From a virus: a DNA stretch of 51,676 nt. This document shows positions 50,481-51,676 of the stretch, one piece after another. The notes beneath the pieces are model-generated. The model saw only the letters and a program-made list of their open reading frames with translations. It made no database searches and was not told the DNA's origin. Position numbers and translations under genes: made by a program. How positions within the stretch are numbered: the first letter of the stretch is position 1; each line of letters begins with the position of its first letter. The stretch is from the IMG/VR virus record IMGVR_UViG_3300009183_000012, positions 1-51,676 of that record; one strand, given 5' to 3'.

Positions 50481-51106
50481 ATACACCAATCACAGTTTGC
50501 CCAAACTTCGCTCGCAAGCTGGAGCGCGAACTCGCCGCACTCTCCGCCGAGCGCGACCAACTCCGCGCCCTTCTGGTTTACGCCGATCAGATTTTAGACG
50601 ACATCGACACCTGCTCGGATGCTCACAAGCCAATGTATTCAAGTTACTCACAAAACGTGTTTAAGTTGTGCATAAAGGGTAGAGATTCTCGCCGCGCTGC
50701 CATCGCCGACAGCGAGGCTCGTGCGTGCGACCAACTCCGCGCCGAGGTGAAATTGTTGAGCGAGTGGCAACAAGGCGTTATCGAAAACGCGAGAGCGCAC
50801 CACGCAGAACGCAAAGATGCCAACGCCCGCGCCGAACGCGCCGAGGCGGAGCTTGCTGACCATAAGACCGCTCTGGAAATCGCCAACCGTTCCGCCGACG
50901 AGCAAATGCGCTACAAGCGCGAAGCCGAGGCCGAACTCGCCACCGAGCGGGCGCGGTTGGATGCCGTGGTAGCTAACTGCTGGGCGGTTCATTCGGAGGG
51001 CGGGAGTTCGTTCTCGGTATTTAGCAACGTATGCGGCGACTACATCGCGACGGCACAGACCTACCGCGCTGCCATCGACGCGGCGATGAAGGAGGAAACC
51101 AAATGA
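50477..51106 (+). CDS. Tandem coiled-coil paralogue A
   Basis: 209 residues, start overlapping the previous stop (ATGA). FARKLERELAALSAERDQLR near the start, RAERAEAELADHKT and EAELATERARLDAV in the middle, and the family tail AAIDAAMKEETK. It is the longest of the three tandem paralogues. The tail codons AAG-GAG-GAA give the Shine-Dalgarno for the next copy. Function unknown. Confidence 0.75.
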   Translation: MNTPITVCPNFARKLERELAALSAERDQLRALLVYADQILDDIDTCSDAHKPMYSSYSQNVFKLCIKGRDSRRAAIADSEARACDQLRAEVKLLSEWQQGVIENARAHHAERKDANARAERAEAELADHKTALEIANRSADEQMRYKREAEAELATERARLDAVVANCWAVHSEGGSSFSVFSNVCGDYIATAQTYRAAIDAAMKEETK

Positions 51107-51657
51107 GCACACCGACACCACGGACGGACGCCGCTTGGGCGGCATCGTTTTCACCGGAAAAACCCGGCTTTAATATGCGCGACCTCGCCAGCACGCTGGA
51201 GCGCGAACTTGCGGACCAAGCTGCACGATTTCACGACGAGCTTGCTCGCAGGCAGGAAACGGTGAGAGCAAACAACAAGTTAAACAAAAAGGAACTCGAT
51301 CAACTCCGCGCCGAGGTGGAGCGGTTGAAGACCGCCCTTTCAAAGTCCTGCGACGACGAGCGCGAAATGTCCATCAGTGAAGGACCGGCGCACGGCGTCT
51401 GCGGATTGGCCGTAGAACTGATGACCCGCGCCGAACGCGCCGAGGCCGAGGTGGCGAGACTCAAGGCGGACGGAGCTGCAAGTGCGTTCATTGATATGGC
51501 TTGCCGTGCATCGCACGCCGAGGCTGAACTCGCCACCGAGCGGGCGCGGCTGGATTGGCTCGAAACGCCATCAGGCATGGATTGGCAGTGGGAACCGGAG
51601 CGGCTGACGGTGAGTCGCGCAAGTATTGACGCGGCTATGAAGGAGGATGCGAAATGA
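51103..51657 (+). CDS. Tandem coiled-coil paralogue B
   Basis: 184 residues from ATG 51103 (overlapping the previous stop), with GGAGGAAACC upstream. LASTLERELADQAARF, LDQLRAEVERLKTALS, RAERAEAEVARL and ELATERARLDWLE match copies A and C. The C-terminal SGMDWQWEPERLTVSR segment is its own. It ends with ASIDAAMKEDAK and overlaps paralogue C. The circular join of the contig falls inside this gene. Confidence 0.75.
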   Translation: MSTPTPRTDAAWAASFSPEKPGFNMRDLASTLERELADQAARFHDELARRQETVRANNKLNKKELDQLRAEVERLKTALSKSCDDEREMSISEGPAHGVCGLAVELMTRAERAEAEVARLKADGAASAFIDMACRASHAEAELATERARLDWLETPSGMDWQWEPERLTVSRASIDAAMKEDAK

Positions 51658-51676
51658 ACACACCCACCGAGGCGCA
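51554..51676. repeat. Terminal direct repeat, right copy
   Basis: Exact copy of bases 1-123. See the left copy. Confidence 0.93.
51654..51676 (+). CDS. 5' fragment of paralogue C (continues at 101)
   Basis: The first seven codons of the gene that is complete at 101-466. It is the duplicate created by the contig overlap. Confidence 0.9.

Overview
The window looks like the complete genome of a short-tailed (podovirus-like), apparently lytic double-stranded DNA phage. Bases 1-123 are repeated exactly at 51554-51676, so the contig closes into a circle of about 51,553 unique bases. No integrase, repressor, phage RNA polymerase, tRNA, CRISPR array or transposase was recognised. The host is unknown. 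GC-rich codons and many start codons preceded by A/C-rich leaders without a Shine-Dalgarno sequence (often ending CCACCATG) suggest a bacterium that tolerates SD-independent initiation. Verrucomicrobiota or Bacteroidota are guesses, not conclusions.

The left 32.6 kb is mostly one minus-strand morphogenesis and lysis arm, transcribed right to left: zinc-knuckle protein, coiled-coil protein, small terminase-like protein, [plus-strand insert], large terminase, portal, scaffold, SU10/DUF5309-like capsid, decoration-like protein, a strong terminator, then adaptor/nozzle/fibre proteins, three low-complexity internal virion candidates, a 2365-residue ejection-type protein, a signal-peptidase-like Ser/His protein, and two holin-like membrane proteins. 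No endolysin was recognised. A plus-strand cassette (28.5-31.4 kb: ribbon-helix-helix protein, methyltransferase, DUF7352-like protein, glycosyltransferase) sits head-to-head with the large terminase gene across a perfect 14-bp-arm palindrome.

From 32.59 to 34.48 kb there is no convincing gene. This stretch holds a 37-bp imperfect inverted repeat around an AT-rich core, three 22-bp iterons, short tandem repeats, repeated ACTTACGTAAGT palindromes, a parS-like palindrome, an 11-nt perfect match to the anti-Shine-Dalgarno complement, and a chain of RNA hairpins. It is the best candidate for the replication origin and early control region.

The right arm (34.5-51.7 kb, continuing to 0.86 kb across the closure) runs on the plus strand. 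Its first block has a MoxR-like AAA+ ATPase preceded by a textbook type-II hammerhead ribozyme, a DUF3150-like candidate protein, a metallopeptidase/VWA protein, and four tandem genes for Gly-X repeat proteins (Gly alternating with Tyr, Asn, Asp, Ser) with an invariant C-terminal tail. The second block is replication: primase-helicase, DUF2800 nuclease-like protein, DUF2815 ssDNA-binding-like protein, family A DNA polymerase, VRR-NUC nuclease and SNF2-type helicase. The arm ends in three tandem coiled-coil paralogues and small proteins that meet the lysis genes tail to tail.

The least explained system is the hammerhead / AAA+ / VWA-metallopeptidase / Gly-X block, together with the structured noncoding region in front of it.
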